55,421 nt of DNA from JAMOAW01 sp039908535 (GTDB lineage: Bacteria > Pseudomonadota > Magnetococcia > Magnetococcales > JADFZT01): NCBI GenBank assembly GCA_039908535.1, contig JAMOAW010000070.1:1-55421 (forward strand), read 5' to 3'. Below, in pieces: positions 42,969-51,672 of the stretch. The position numbers and the translations under genes were made by a program. Each line of letters opens with the position of its first letter. Position 1 is the stretch's first letter. The notes below the pieces were generated by a model, which saw only the letters and a program-made list of their open reading frames with translations, was not told the origin of the DNA and searched no databases.

Positions 42969-44777
42969 ATGTTACAAGCGTTAAAATATTTGCGGACCCA
43001 TCACACTCAAACTCTGGATGATCTCTCTTCATTTTTAAAAATTCCCTCTGTTTCCAGTGATCCAAATCGCCTCAACGAGGTCATTGCCTGCGGACAATTT
43101 ACCAAACATTTATTGCAACAGGCTGGATTGGAAAATGTAACCTTACACGACACCCAAGCGGGACCCATTGTGACTGGCACTTGGTGCCACGCCCCAGGCG
43201 AGCCAACTGTTTTAATTTATGGCCATTATGATGTTCAACCAGAAGACCCCGTCCAGGAATGGTACCAAGATCCCTTTCAACCCCTGATCCAAGAAAACCG
43301 CATCATTGCCCGTGGGGCGTCCGATGATAAAGGGCAAATTTTAATGCATATCAAAGCCGTGGAAGCTATCTTGCGCGTCCATGGTCGTCTGCCGATCAAT
43401 GTCATTTTTTTAATCGAAGGGGAAGAAGAGATTGGCAGTTCATATTTACCCCTCTTCCTACAAAATCACCAAGAGGATTTAAAAGCAGACTTTGCTTTGG
43501 TATCGGACACCTCCATGTGGCGTTTGGAGGTTCCCGCCATTACCTGCGGACTACGCGGATTGGTTGAATTAGAAATTGAGGCCACAGGCCCCAATCGAGA
43601 CCTCCACTCTGGCTCTTTTGGCGGCGGGGTCGCCAATCCCATAGAGATGCTGGCCCGCCTGTTGGCGGGTATAAAAAATGAACAAGGGCAGATTCTCATC
43701 CCCGGTTTTTATGACCAAGTACGCCCAATCCATGCCAGCGAACAACAATGGCTACGCGATCTCTCCTTTGATGAGGCCGCTCATTTGCACACCTTGAATC
43801 TCAACCAATCTTGGGGAGAAAAACCATATACCTATTTGGAACGGGTTTGGCTACGTCCCACCTTTGAAATCAATGGCCTTTGGGGGGGATATACCGGAAC
43901 AGGTTTTAAAACAGTCTTGCCAGCCAAGGCCTGGGCTAAAATCTCCATGCGTCTGGTACCCGATCAAAATCCGGCAACCATTTTGCAATTGGTAACCGAT
44001 TTTATTTTAAAAAACACCCCTCCTGGTGTGACATTTACCATTCGACACTTCCCGGCTCAAGGTCAGCCCATTGACTTTCCGATGGATCTACCACTCATGA
44101 AAATTGCCCAAAGGGCTTTGACCCAAACATTTGGTCAAAAACCCTCCTTTGTTCGCGATGGGGCCTCTATTCCGGTAGTGGCTGACTTTAAAGCCATCCT
44201 TCATTTAGACACACTGCTATTGGGATTTGCTCCCCCAGATGGCTACCCCCACTCTCCCAACGAAAATATGCATCTTCCCACCTTTCATAAGGGTACGGAA
44301 GCTCTTGTGCGTTTTTTTTACCAATTAGCCGAAGAAGATCTCTCTCAGGAGGCCCCACCAGAATCCAGCCCACCCTCCAGTGCGGATCCATCCAATTCAT
44401 CCGCCTCCCCTCCTCTTCCACAAACCTCCCCCTTTCCGGCCTCTCTACCCGGTTTGGAACTAGCGGCCAGTTTGCGCAGACTGACTGGTGACCAGGAACT
44501 TTACCTGCATATAGCGCGGATCAGTTTGCCCGATCTCACTCGGCTTTGCCAACAGTTAAGGGAACAAATCCAAACAAAAAGAGATATTCCTCAATCCAGA
44601 CAAATTCTTCACTCTTTAAAAGGATTGACCAGTGCCCTCGGGGCACATACCATGCAACAGATTATTCAGCAAATTCACCTGGGGGTTCGAGAGGAGAAAT
44701 GGTATCCAGAATTATTAGATGCTTTAGATAAAGAATTGGCCGTTGTTTTGCTTTCACTTAAATCTTTAGGGGCCTAA
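42969..44777 (+). CDS. M20-family dipeptidase fused to a C-terminal HPt domain
   Basis: 602 residues in one uninterrupted frame. Residues 1-~455 are an M20 metallopeptidase of the dipeptidase/carnosinase type: metal ligands H86 and D88 in YGHYDVQPED, D119 in RGASDDKGQ, the catalytic/metal Glu in IEGEEEIGSS, and a late His in PHSPNENMHLP. Residues ~456-495 are a Pro/Ser linker. Residues ~497-600 are a histidine phosphotransfer domain: LPGLELAASLRRLTGDQELYLHI opens it like HPt domains of hybrid kinases, and H548 in HSLKGLTSALGA fits the HxLKGxxxxLGA signature. GGAG precedes the ATG. A REC-kinase and a lone receiver follow on the same strand, and the HPt phosphatase gene sixA precedes it. I know of no standard family with this architecture. 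Confidence 0.88.
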   Translation: MLQALKYLRTHHTQTLDDLSSFLKIPSVSSDPNRLNEVIACGQFTKHLLQQAGLENVTLHDTQAGPIVTGTWCHAPGEPTVLIYGHYDVQPEDPVQEWYQDPFQPLIQENRIIARGASDDKGQILMHIKAVEAILRVHGRLPINVIFLIEGEEEIGSSYLPLFLQNHQEDLKADFALVSDTSMWRLEVPAITCGLRGLVELEIEATGPNRDLHSGSFGGGVANPIEMLARLLAGIKNEQGQILIPGFYDQVRPIHASEQQWLRDLSFDEAAHLHTLNLNQSWGEKPYTYLERVWLRPTFEINGLWGGYTGTGFKTVLPAKAWAKISMRLVPDQNPATILQLVTDFILKNTPPGVTFTIRHFPAQGQPIDFPMDLPLMKIAQRALTQTFGQKPSFVRDGASIPVVADFKAILHLDTLLLGFAPPDGYPHSPNENMHLPTFHKGTEALVRFFYQLAEEDLSQEAPPESSPPSSADPSNSSASPPLPQTSPFPASLPGLELAASLRRLTGDQELYLHIARISLPDLTRLCQQLREQIQTKRDIPQSRQILHSLKGLTSALGAHTMQQIIQQIHLGVREEKWYPELLDALDKELAVVLLSLKSLGA

Positions 44778-44856
44778 ACTTAAAAAGTATGACCACCCAT
44801 TTTGTAACTATCATTATATTCGGATAAATTTTAACTAGTTGGTCAGAAAATAAAAT

Positions 44857-45966
44857 ATGACAGACGACCACTCCAATAAACCGTGCATTCTTGTCGTGGA
44901 TGACTTGGCCGCCAATTTAGTGCCTCTGGTTGTCAAGCTTAGCCAAAACTATGTCGTTCACGTAGCCAATCACGGTCAAGAGGCGTTAAATCAGGTGACA
45001 ACTGTGCGACCTGATTTGATCTTATTGGATATTGTCATGCCAGAAATGGACGGCTATGAAGTGTGCCGTCGTCTCAAACGTAACCCAGACACGGCCCACA
45101 TCCCCATTATTTTTTTAACCGTCATGGACGACGAATTGGATGAAACTCTCGGACTCAATTTGGGGGCTGTGGATTATATTCCCAAACCGGTGAGTATTCC
45201 GATTGTTCAGGCCAGAGTGCAGACCCAACTCAAACTCAAATTTGCCAGAGATCACATCGAACGCCAATACCAAGAACTGAACAAAGCCACCCAACTCAAA
45301 GAAGATGTGGATCGCATCATGCGCCACGATCTTAAATCCCCTTTAAATGGCGTTTTAAGTTTACTAGAGATTGTCATAGAGAGCGCGAAAGAGCAGCCAG
45401 ACATGCTGGAACTGCTTTATCTCATTCAAGATTCTGCCCATAAATTACTCGAGATGATTAACCGCTCTCTGGATCTTTATAAAATGGAACAAGGAACCTA
45501 CCAACTGGTTTGTGAAGAGGTCAACCTACTGGAAATTTTAAAAACCATCAAGATAGGAAATCAATCCACCCTATCCGAACTTAACCAAGAACTCCTCATA
45601 CGTATGGAGGGCCAGGAGGTATCCCCTGGCGGTTCTTTTATTGTGCTGGGAGAAAAATTACTCTGTTTTTCTATGTTGAGTAACCTCATCAAAAATGCCA
45701 TCGAAGCCTCCCCGGAAGGGTGTCTGATCACCGTTGACCTTAACCGTTCTGATATGGGCCACATTGCCATTCATAACATGGGGACCATCCCCGAAGAGAT
45801 TCGACAATGTTTTTTTGATAAATATATCACCTCAGGAAAAAAATATGGGACAGGACTCGGCACCTATTCTGCCAAACTGATCACCGATACCCTAAAAGGG
45901 CAAATTTCTTTTCAATCTTCCAAAGAAAACGGAACCACTCTACTGGTAAATTTACCCATTCCTTAA
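44857..45966 (+). CDS. Response-regulator histidine kinase (REC-HisKA-HATPase), soluble
   Basis: 369 residues, no TM segment. The receiver (~10-125) has ILVVDDLAAN, phosphoacceptor in LILLDIVMPEMDG and K in YIPKPVS. The HisKA H-box is IMRHDLKSPLNG. The ATPase domain has the N-box NLIKNAIEASP and G2 KYGTGLGTYSAKLI; the G1 box is IHNMGTIP, with Asn in place of the usual Asp of DxGxG. That variant is common in this kinase subclass. It is placed between the M20-HPt fusion (79 bp upstream) and a lone receiver (124 bp downstream), so it may feed a His-Asp-His-Asp relay. Confidence 0.9.
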   Translation: MTDDHSNKPCILVVDDLAANLVPLVVKLSQNYVVHVANHGQEALNQVTTVRPDLILLDIVMPEMDGYEVCRRLKRNPDTAHIPIIFLTVMDDELDETLGLNLGAVDYIPKPVSIPIVQARVQTQLKLKFARDHIERQYQELNKATQLKEDVDRIMRHDLKSPLNGVLSLLEIVIESAKEQPDMLELLYLIQDSAHKLLEMINRSLDLYKMEQGTYQLVCEEVNLLEILKTIKIGNQSTLSELNQELLIRMEGQEVSPGGSFIVLGEKLLCFSMLSNLIKNAIEASPEGCLITVDLNRSDMGHIAIHNMGTIPEEIRQCFFDKYITSGKKYGTGLGTYSAKLITDTLKGQISFQSSKENGTTLLVNLPIP

Positions 45967-46090
45967 CTATTTGTCGATTGCTTTTAAAAAGCATTGTAAT
46001 TTGCCGCAAATATCCATAAAATATTGAAAAAAAAGATAATAATTTATCTTTCAAATATAATCAATTTTCAATAAAAATAATGGACCCACC

Positions 46091-46495
46091 ATGAAAATTT
46101 TAATTGCCGACGACGAAATCGCCTACCGAAAAACACTTGAAATCATTCTTAAACCATTTGGTGACGTCCATCAATCCCATAACGGAGCCGATGCGGTTCG
46201 ACGCTACCGGGAGGCCTTATTTTCAGATAAACCTTTTGATCTGGTTTTTTTAGATATTAAAATGCCACAAATGGACGGCCAAGAGGCTTTGGTGGCCATA
46301 CGTAAACTGGAAAGAGAAAAATATGGGCGAGACAATGATGCGCCCCGAGCTGTCATCATTATGGCCACCACCATGGACGACCCCCATTATGTCATGGATA
46401 CCTTTTTACGTGGCAATTGCGATGCCTATATCAACAAACCGGTCACCAAAGAACTGGTCATGGAAAAATTGCGCATGGCGCATCTCCTATCGTAA
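46091..46495 (+). CDS. Single-domain response regulator (CheY-like)
   Basis: 134 residues consisting only of a receiver: ILIADDE acidic pocket, phosphoacceptor Asp in LVFLDIKMPQMDG, Thr in IIMATTMDD and Lys in CDAYINKPVTKE. There is no output domain, so it works by protein-protein contact or as a relay intermediate. By position it is the likely terminal or shuttle receiver for the REC-kinase and the HPt-bearing peptidase just upstream. ATG is preceded by GGAC. Confidence 0.9.
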   Translation: MKILIADDEIAYRKTLEIILKPFGDVHQSHNGADAVRRYREALFSDKPFDLVFLDIKMPQMDGQEALVAIRKLEREKYGRDNDAPRAVIIMATTMDDPHYVMDTFLRGNCDAYINKPVTKELVMEKLRMAHLLS

Positions 46496-46570
46496 CGATA
46501 ATGATCATATAACTTTTACCATCCCCAAAACGTAATCGTTCAAAATGGCTAACACCATCAATAGTTCTGA

Positions 46571-46727
46571 AGAACATGATGCCCTTCGGGCAAAAAAAAA
46601 TCAAAGGCCAAACCCTGGGGGATGAATCCCCCAGACCCCCTCTTTTTTTTAAGAATTAAAAAAAAGAGGGGGTCTGGGGGGCGGTTCTCCACCCCCAAAG
46701 GTCTTGATTTTTATTTTTCCGATACAT
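46571..46727 (-). repeat. Type A palindromic repeat, copy 9 (complete)
   Basis: Complete minus-strand copy from AGAACATGATGCCCTTCGGGCA to TTATTTTTCCGATACAT, with hairpin CTGGGGGATGAATCCCCCAG, the T/A stem and GGGGGGCGGTTCTCCACCCCC. It lies between the lone receiver and the pfp stop, downstream of pfp in the same orientation. Confidence 0.85.
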
Positions 46728-46818
46728 GTACGTATCCACTTCGATTAAGTTAAAATTGAACAACTGATTGATAATGTTTGAAAAACATTTCATTTGCTTA
46801 AGCGAAACAGATACGTAC
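46728..46818. repeat. 22-bp imperfect inverted repeat between type A copy and pfp
   Basis: Arms 46728-46749 (GTACGTATC...TTCG.TTAAG) and 46797-46818 (CTTAA.CGAA...GATACGTAC) match at 18 of 22 positions, with a ~47-nt AT-rich loop. They lie immediately beside the type A copy and 10 bp from the pfp stop. It could be a remnant terminal repeat of another element or an elongated terminator. The rest of 46496-46828 is type A sequence. Confidence 0.5.
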
Positions 46819-46828
46819 TATTGAAATT

Positions 46829-48061
46829 TTATTTATTTTTTTCCTTGATCCCCAAAATCAATTCCACCTTCGGTGCCGTTAACCGTTGCGCATCAGGCAG
46901 ACCTGAGCCTAACAATGGGGTTAAATAGGCATGGAAGGCTTCGGTAACGTGGTTGGCTTCGGAATTAATAAAGGCGTCTGGCATGACTTTAGTCTTTCCA
47001 GCAACGGCTTCGAGAGGAGCAAGATGATATTCTATGGCATAATTGCCCGTGCGATGAAGGGTAACGGTGCCACTCTTAGCTTGTTGTAGTAGGGCATATT
47101 GCGCAGCTTTTATGCCGACTTCGCGGGCTTCACGTTGATCAACATCAGAGACAACACCTAAAAAAGAGCGTTGCAAATAGCCAAAAGTATCGCCGCGCAC
47201 CCGTTTAATGCCAAGAGTGCTTTTGATAGAAGAAGTTAAAAGATCGGCCAACGCACCAGTACCAGAGAGTTGTATATTGCCGTGGGCATCTTTTTCGGTT
47301 TGTTTATTCAAAGTGGTGACAATGGGTACCCCGGAAGCATCGTGAATGCCTTCTGAAACAGCAATCACACAGCGGCCTAGCTGATCATAAACCCTCTTCA
47401 CATCACTTAAAAATTGATCAGGATTAAAAACACGTTCAGGAAGGTAGATCAAATGGGGCCCGTCAGTGGAATATGTGCGAGCCAAGGCCGAGGCCGCCGT
47501 AAGAAAACCAGCATGGCGACCCATCACCACCGCAACATACACCCCTGGCAAAGCGATGTTATCTTGATCTAAACCCACAAAAGCACTGGTGACAAACCTA
47601 GCCGCTGAGGGAAATCCCGGAGTGTGATCGTTGATCATCAGATCGTTATCAATGGTTTTTGGAATGTGTATGGCGGTTAAGTCATAATTTTCCAGGCGGG
47701 CAAAATCTTGAATAATGCGCAAAGTGTCGGAGGAGTCGTTGCCGCCAATATAAAAAAAGGCCCGAATATCATGCGCTTTGAGAACTTTAAACATCTCCGC
47801 ACAATATTTTTCATCCGGCTTGTCCCTGGTACTGCCCAGAGCAGAACCAGGAGTCTTCGCCACCCGCTCTAGATTAAGAGAGGTCTCTTGGGTAAGATCC
47901 AGAAAAGATTCAGACACAATGCCGTGCACACCATGCAAGGCACCATAAATCCGTTCTACCTGAGGAAATTTTTGGGCTTCTAAAATTGCCCCAACCAAAG
48001 ATTGATTGATAACCGCTGTAGGACCGCCCCCTTGAGCAATTAACACTTTACCTGATTTCAT
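46829..48061 (-). CDS. pfp: Pyrophosphate-dependent 6-phosphofructokinase
   Basis: 410 residues from the ATG at 48061 (MKSGKVLIAQGGGPTAVINQ). The frame stays open to 48208 but that part is type A repeat. Motifs are IGGNDSSDT in place of the GGDGS of ATP-dependent enzymes, which points to pyrophosphate as phosphoryl donor, then PKTIDNDL and VMGRHAGFL. It interconverts fructose 6-phosphate and fructose 1,6-bisphosphate reversibly, so it can serve glycolysis and gluconeogenesis. pgk lies at the right edge of the window, but the genes are not contiguous. GGGAGCGG lies ~10 bp before the start. Confidence 0.9.
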   Translation of the reverse strand: MKSGKVLIAQGGGPTAVINQSLVGAILEAQKFPQVERIYGALHGVHGIVSESFLDLTQETSLNLERVAKTPGSALGSTRDKPDEKYCAEMFKVLKAHDIRAFFYIGGNDSSDTLRIIQDFARLENYDLTAIHIPKTIDNDLMINDHTPGFPSAARFVTSAFVGLDQDNIALPGVYVAVVMGRHAGFLTAASALARTYSTDGPHLIYLPERVFNPDQFLSDVKRVYDQLGRCVIAVSEGIHDASGVPIVTTLNKQTEKDAHGNIQLSGTGALADLLTSSIKSTLGIKRVRGDTFGYLQRSFLGVVSDVDQREAREVGIKAAQYALLQQAKSGTVTLHRTGNYAIEYHLAPLEAVAGKTKVMPDAFINSEANHVTEAFHAYLTPLLGSGLPDAQRLTAPKVELILGIKEKNK

Positions 48062-48100
48062 CTTTTTTCCGCTCCCGTTGCGCGATTTTGTTAATTTTAA

Positions 48101-48261
48101 TGTATCGGAAAAACAAAAATCAAGACCTTGGGGGCCCAGAACCGCCCCCCAATCCCCCCACCCTTTTTTCTTAATTATTAAAAAAAAGAGGGGGGCTTGG
48201 GGATTCATCCCCCAGGGTTTTATTTTTGATTTTTTTTGACCCGAAGGGCAGCATCATGTTT
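48101..48261 (+). repeat. Type A palindromic repeat, copy 10
   Basis: Complete plus-strand copy from TGTATCGGAAAAACAAAAATC to GGCAGCATCATGTTTTC, with hairpins GGGGGCCCAGAACCGCCCCCC and GGGGATTCATCCCC. It lies 40 bp upstream of the pfp start, opposite to the pfp and CHAT-STAND genes. With the adjacent type B copy it fills 48062-48447. Confidence 0.8.
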
Positions 48262-48282
48262 TCAATCCTCATTTATATGGGG

Positions 48283-48487
48283 GGTACCACCACATTTAAG
48301 TGTGGACGATTAACGAGGAGTGCCTAAACAAAAAGCTAAAGTCAAGACCTTGGGGGATTACATCCCCAAATCCCCCTGCTTTTTGAAGGAAGCAAAACCG
48401 AGGTCAAAATCAAAACCCTGGGGGCAATCCCCCAGACCCCTTTTTTTTTAAATAATAAAATCAAAAAACAGACGACCACGGTTAAGT
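48283..48487. mobile_element. Type B MITE-like element, one end truncated, encodes a protein C-terminus
   Basis: It starts GGTACCACCACATTTAAGTGTGG and is collinear with 8374-8591 to CCACGGTTAAGT, where the expected GTGGTGGTACC end is replaced by host coding sequence. The last 12 codons and the stop of the CHAT-STAND gene lie within it. Confidence 0.8.
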
Positions 48488-51400
48488 TTGTCCAGCAAAC
48501 CTTGTCCGCGATCTTCTTGGTATCCTCGCCAAAGTTCGGCCAATATGCTTTCAGACTCCTCCATACTAACGCCCATGGTTTCGGCAATTTGACGATAAAG
48601 GGTCAACTCGCTCTCGGCATCTGGGTTGCCAATGGCGTTGTCAATAACGTAACACAGCCCCAGGAGACGCAAGGCATCCTCTTGTAAATCCATCTCTTTG
48701 GCCAGACGACCCAGTTGATAAAAAGTGGCCGCCTCCCCTTGCCGATCTTCCAAGCGACGTTTTAATGCTAAAGAGCGCCGAAATCCATTTAAAGCAACAG
48801 GCAGATCTCCCTCGTTAAGATCGACTATCGCCAGTTGATGCAACACCCGTGCTTCCATCTGAGAACGTTTGGCACGCCGCAACAGAGGGAGTACCTCTTG
48901 AAAAGAGGCACGAGCTGGATCAATTTGGCCCTGACGAAATTGAATATCGGCAATCCATGGCAACAGGTCACACAGCCCTTCGGAGTTGGAGCTTTGCCGA
49001 TAAATTTCTACTGCCCGTCCAAAATGTTCCAAAGCCGTGCCTGACTCTCCTCGATTAAGATGAATAAAACCGATTTTTGCCAATACTGCCGCAATTTTGG
49101 TCTGATCCTCCTGGGCTTGTAACAGAAGCAACGCATGGTGATATCGACCAAGGGCTGAAGCCACTGCTCCAAAGGTTTGCTCCAATTCGGCCAAATCAAA
49201 AAGCAGTTTAACCTGCATGTCGGGGTAAGCAGCGATTTGAAAATGACGAAGGGAGGCAGCGAAGAGGTTGAAAGGCGTCATACCGCGCCATGTTTGGTGG
49301 GTAGAATAGGCCAACGCCAAACAGAGATCCCCGGCTTGTTTATGGAGAGCTTTGGTTTGGTCTGTGGTCAAGACCACCGTTTGGCAAAGCCAGGCACAGA
49401 GATAAGCAGGAACCAACCAAAGCTCTTGATGGCCAATTTTTCCTGCGGTGTGGATCCACTCAAATTTTTGCCACTCGTTAAAATGGTGAAGCTCTATGCC
49501 GGTCATTTGCTGGATCTCTTTAAAAGTCAAAGGGATATCCATGCGGGCCAGTTGGCCTAAGGCCAATTGGGAGTCGGCAGAAAGATTTTGGAATAAAGGC
49601 GTATAAAATAACTCCAACGCCCATTTTTCCCGTTGTTGAACTCTTTTTTGCCCCTCTTGTTCGGCTTCTAGTTGTTCTGCGGCCTCTTTGAGTTTTTGTT
49701 CCAGTAAGACCACAGGAATAAACCGCGCCACTTGCAAAAAATATCGCCAATGGCGCGGGATAGATCCAAAAACGCGTTGATAGGCTGCGACCAGCGGGAT
49801 CAACTCCTCTCTTTGCTCCCCAAAAAAGGTGTGTTGCAAAGAGGTCGCAAAATAAGAGTTCGGCATGGGGGACAGGGGCAATATATTTAGCGTATCGGAG
49901 GAAGATTGCATCCCCTCTGGGAGAATACAGCTGGTGACAATCAGACGAGATTGGCCGTATAATTTATGGCAGAGAAAATAAAAAAAAGTGCCAAATTCCA
50001 GATCGTTGAAGGCTCTAGTTTCGGAAGATAACTGCGACTCCAAGCCATCCAAAATTAAAATAAAAGGGTGGCGGTCGTTGAGAATACGCAGCAAAAATCC
50101 CAGCCGATCGGTCAGGGAAATATCGGGGTGACTCAACAGTTGGCTCTCCTTGTACAGCCCAACTTTTTCCAATACCACCGTAAAGGCCGATAAAATAGAA
50201 TGACACCGCAACGGAAAGAGCGAAGAGAGAGTCAACGCAAGGGGGGTAAAGCCACGAGTAGTTAAATGGTGGGCAAACAAGCTGGCAAGAGCAGTTTTGC
50301 CTATACCACTCTCTCCCGTTAAAAAAAGCCCCGGATATTTTCCTTGGACAAAATCCTCCAGATAGGTATGAACCATCCCCCGCCGACCACGAAAATCGGC
50401 CACATAGCCCTCTTGCAACCCAGACAATGGAAATAGAGTTTGAGTTGGAAAAATGGGTGGAATGGAAGGAGCATTGGGTGTTGAATTAAAAAGACGTTCT
50501 TGTGTGGTGGCGGTAAAAAGGGCTGGCAGGGACCATACAGGCTCAATGGATACGGATACATGTGCAGAAAAAGAACGGGCCATGCTGAGAGCGGCATCTA
50601 TCGTTTGACCTGCAAGCGTCTGTTGCAAAAAATGGCGCAAAAAGCCATTTTTTGCAAGGCCCTCAGGGTCAAAAGGAAGGGTCAAAGCGACAGGAACGTC
50701 GTGATGGACCAATTGTTGACATAAAGAGGAGAGCGCGGCGGTTGGAGGCGGTTGACCGCTGGAACGGGCAGCCACCAGCACCATTTGCACCCCAGAGTTG
50801 GCAAACAGTTCCCGACCAATCTCCGCCCCAGAACGCGGATCGGCTTGACCACGACCCTCTTCAAAACAAAAAAAACCTTGGCTTTGCCGAATCAAGACAC
50901 TTCCCGCCATCAAGACAATGTGGGGTTGAAACTTTTTGACACCGACTTCCAAATGCTCCCACTCGCCTCCATCGACCAAAAACCAAGCCATTTCAGCGGT
51001 TGCAAATGGGGCTACAGTCTCAAGGAGGCCAAGTTGCCACGCTTCCAATTCGGCAACCGGTTGGTCACTCGGTGTGGCGATTATAAATAATACCCGTAAA
51101 GGCGCAGGAGAAGGGACGAGGCAGCGAGGCAAGGGTTTTCCTTTGTGGTTGGAAAAACGGCGAATAGCAAATTGCGTAGATAGACCCATATAAGATAAAT
51201 CCGTTGGATAGAGCAATTCCCAGGGCAAATTTAAAATATCCAAATCGTCAGCGGCAATGGTCAGTTGTATGGGCTTTCCTGGAAGTTGACTGGCCTGCAA
51301 GTAGGCCCAGTCAGGAGCTATAAAATGATGAAATAGCTCTAGGCCCGCGTTGAGCAAGGCATCTTCAATGATATATTTTGAAGGCGTGCCCGTCGCAGAA

Positions 51401-51555
51401 TAAATGGTAAAAGAAAAAAGATATCGCCAAGCTTGGATGGCCTGGTGCAACGGATCGGCATGGGAAAAAGAGATCAAACGGGACGGGTTGGCCTGGTCCA
51501 GTTGAATTTGATAGAGAGATTTGGCCTCAGTGCGAAAAATAGAGAGAATGGGCAT
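48448..51555 (-). CDS. CHAT-like / STAND ATPase / TPR protein with degenerate protease site
   Basis: 1035 residues, no TM or signal peptide. Residues ~100-350 align with CHAT caspase-like domains: LNLPWELLYPTDLSYMGLS, then LRVLFIIATPSDQP. The expected catalytic His block (xSGHG) reads VLMAGSVLI (Ser219), and the expected Cys block (NACRSG) reads LVAARSSG (Ala263). Both nucleophile and base are missing. Residues ~388-700 are a STAND/AAA ATPase with Walker A GESGIGKTA (414-422) and Walker B FILILDGLES. Residues ~800-1010 hold TPR repeats (AAVLAKIGFIHLNRGESGTALEHF and similar). The last 12 residues and stop come from a type B element. The start lies 16 bp from a type A copy, with no clear ribosome binding site. 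CHAT-STAND-TPR proteins act in regulated cell death, defence or signalling in other bacteria; this one is likely non-proteolytic. Confidence 0.8.
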   Translation of the reverse strand: MPILSIFRTEAKSLYQIQLDQANPSRLISFSHADPLHQAIQAWRYLFSFTIYSATGTPSKYIIEDALLNAGLELFHHFIAPDWAYLQASQLPGKPIQLTIAADDLDILNLPWELLYPTDLSYMGLSTQFAIRRFSNHKGKPLPRCLVPSPAPLRVLFIIATPSDQPVAELEAWQLGLLETVAPFATAEMAWFLVDGGEWEHLEVGVKKFQPHIVLMAGSVLIRQSQGFFCFEEGRGQADPRSGAEIGRELFANSGVQMVLVAARSSGQPPPTAALSSLCQQLVHHDVPVALTLPFDPEGLAKNGFLRHFLQQTLAGQTIDAALSMARSFSAHVSVSIEPVWSLPALFTATTQERLFNSTPNAPSIPPIFPTQTLFPLSGLQEGYVADFRGRRGMVHTYLEDFVQGKYPGLFLTGESGIGKTALASLFAHHLTTRGFTPLALTLSSLFPLRCHSILSAFTVVLEKVGLYKESQLLSHPDISLTDRLGFLLRILNDRHPFILILDGLESQLSSETRAFNDLEFGTFFYFLCHKLYGQSRLIVTSCILPEGMQSSSDTLNILPLSPMPNSYFATSLQHTFFGEQREELIPLVAAYQRVFGSIPRHWRYFLQVARFIPVVLLEQKLKEAAEQLEAEQEGQKRVQQREKWALELFYTPLFQNLSADSQLALGQLARMDIPLTFKEIQQMTGIELHHFNEWQKFEWIHTAGKIGHQELWLVPAYLCAWLCQTVVLTTDQTKALHKQAGDLCLALAYSTHQTWRGMTPFNLFAASLRHFQIAAYPDMQVKLLFDLAELEQTFGAVASALGRYHHALLLLQAQEDQTKIAAVLAKIGFIHLNRGESGTALEHFGRAVEIYRQSSNSEGLCDLLPWIADIQFRQGQIDPARASFQEVLPLLRRAKRSQMEARVLHQLAIVDLNEGDLPVALNGFRRSLALKRRLEDRQGEAATFYQLGRLAKEMDLQEDALRLLGLCYVIDNAIGNPDAESELTLYRQIAETMGVSMEESESILAELWRGYQEDRGQGLLDKLNRGRLFFDFII

Positions 51556-51570
51556 TGCAATATTCTATGC

Positions 51571-51672
51571 TTTGGGAAGATAAAAATCAAGAGATTGGAA
51601 GAGGGAGAACCGTCCCCCAATCCTCCATGATTTTGCCTTTGATTTTTTTTCCAGAAAGAGCATCATACTCTA
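51571..51672 (+). repeat. Type A palindromic repeat, copy 11 (diverged)
   Basis: A degraded plus-strand unit: AAGATAAAAATCAAGAGATTGG, a GGGAGAACCGTCCC stem, and a right end CAGAAAGAGCATCATACTCT. It fills the gap between the CHAT-STAND start and the amidohydrolase stop, running opposite to both genes. Confidence 0.6.

Noticed and set aside
8062..48208. N-terminal extension of the PPi-phosphofructokinase frame up to 48208.
   Set aside because: The 49 extra codons are type A repeat sequence (PLFFLIIKKKGWGD...). The family start MKSGKVLIAQGGG at 48061 is clear. The left coordinate of this entry should read 48062.
49177..49560. A 127-codon plus-strand ORF opposite the CHAT-STAND gene.
   Set aside because: Shadow frame of the TPR-coding strand; no recognisable motif.
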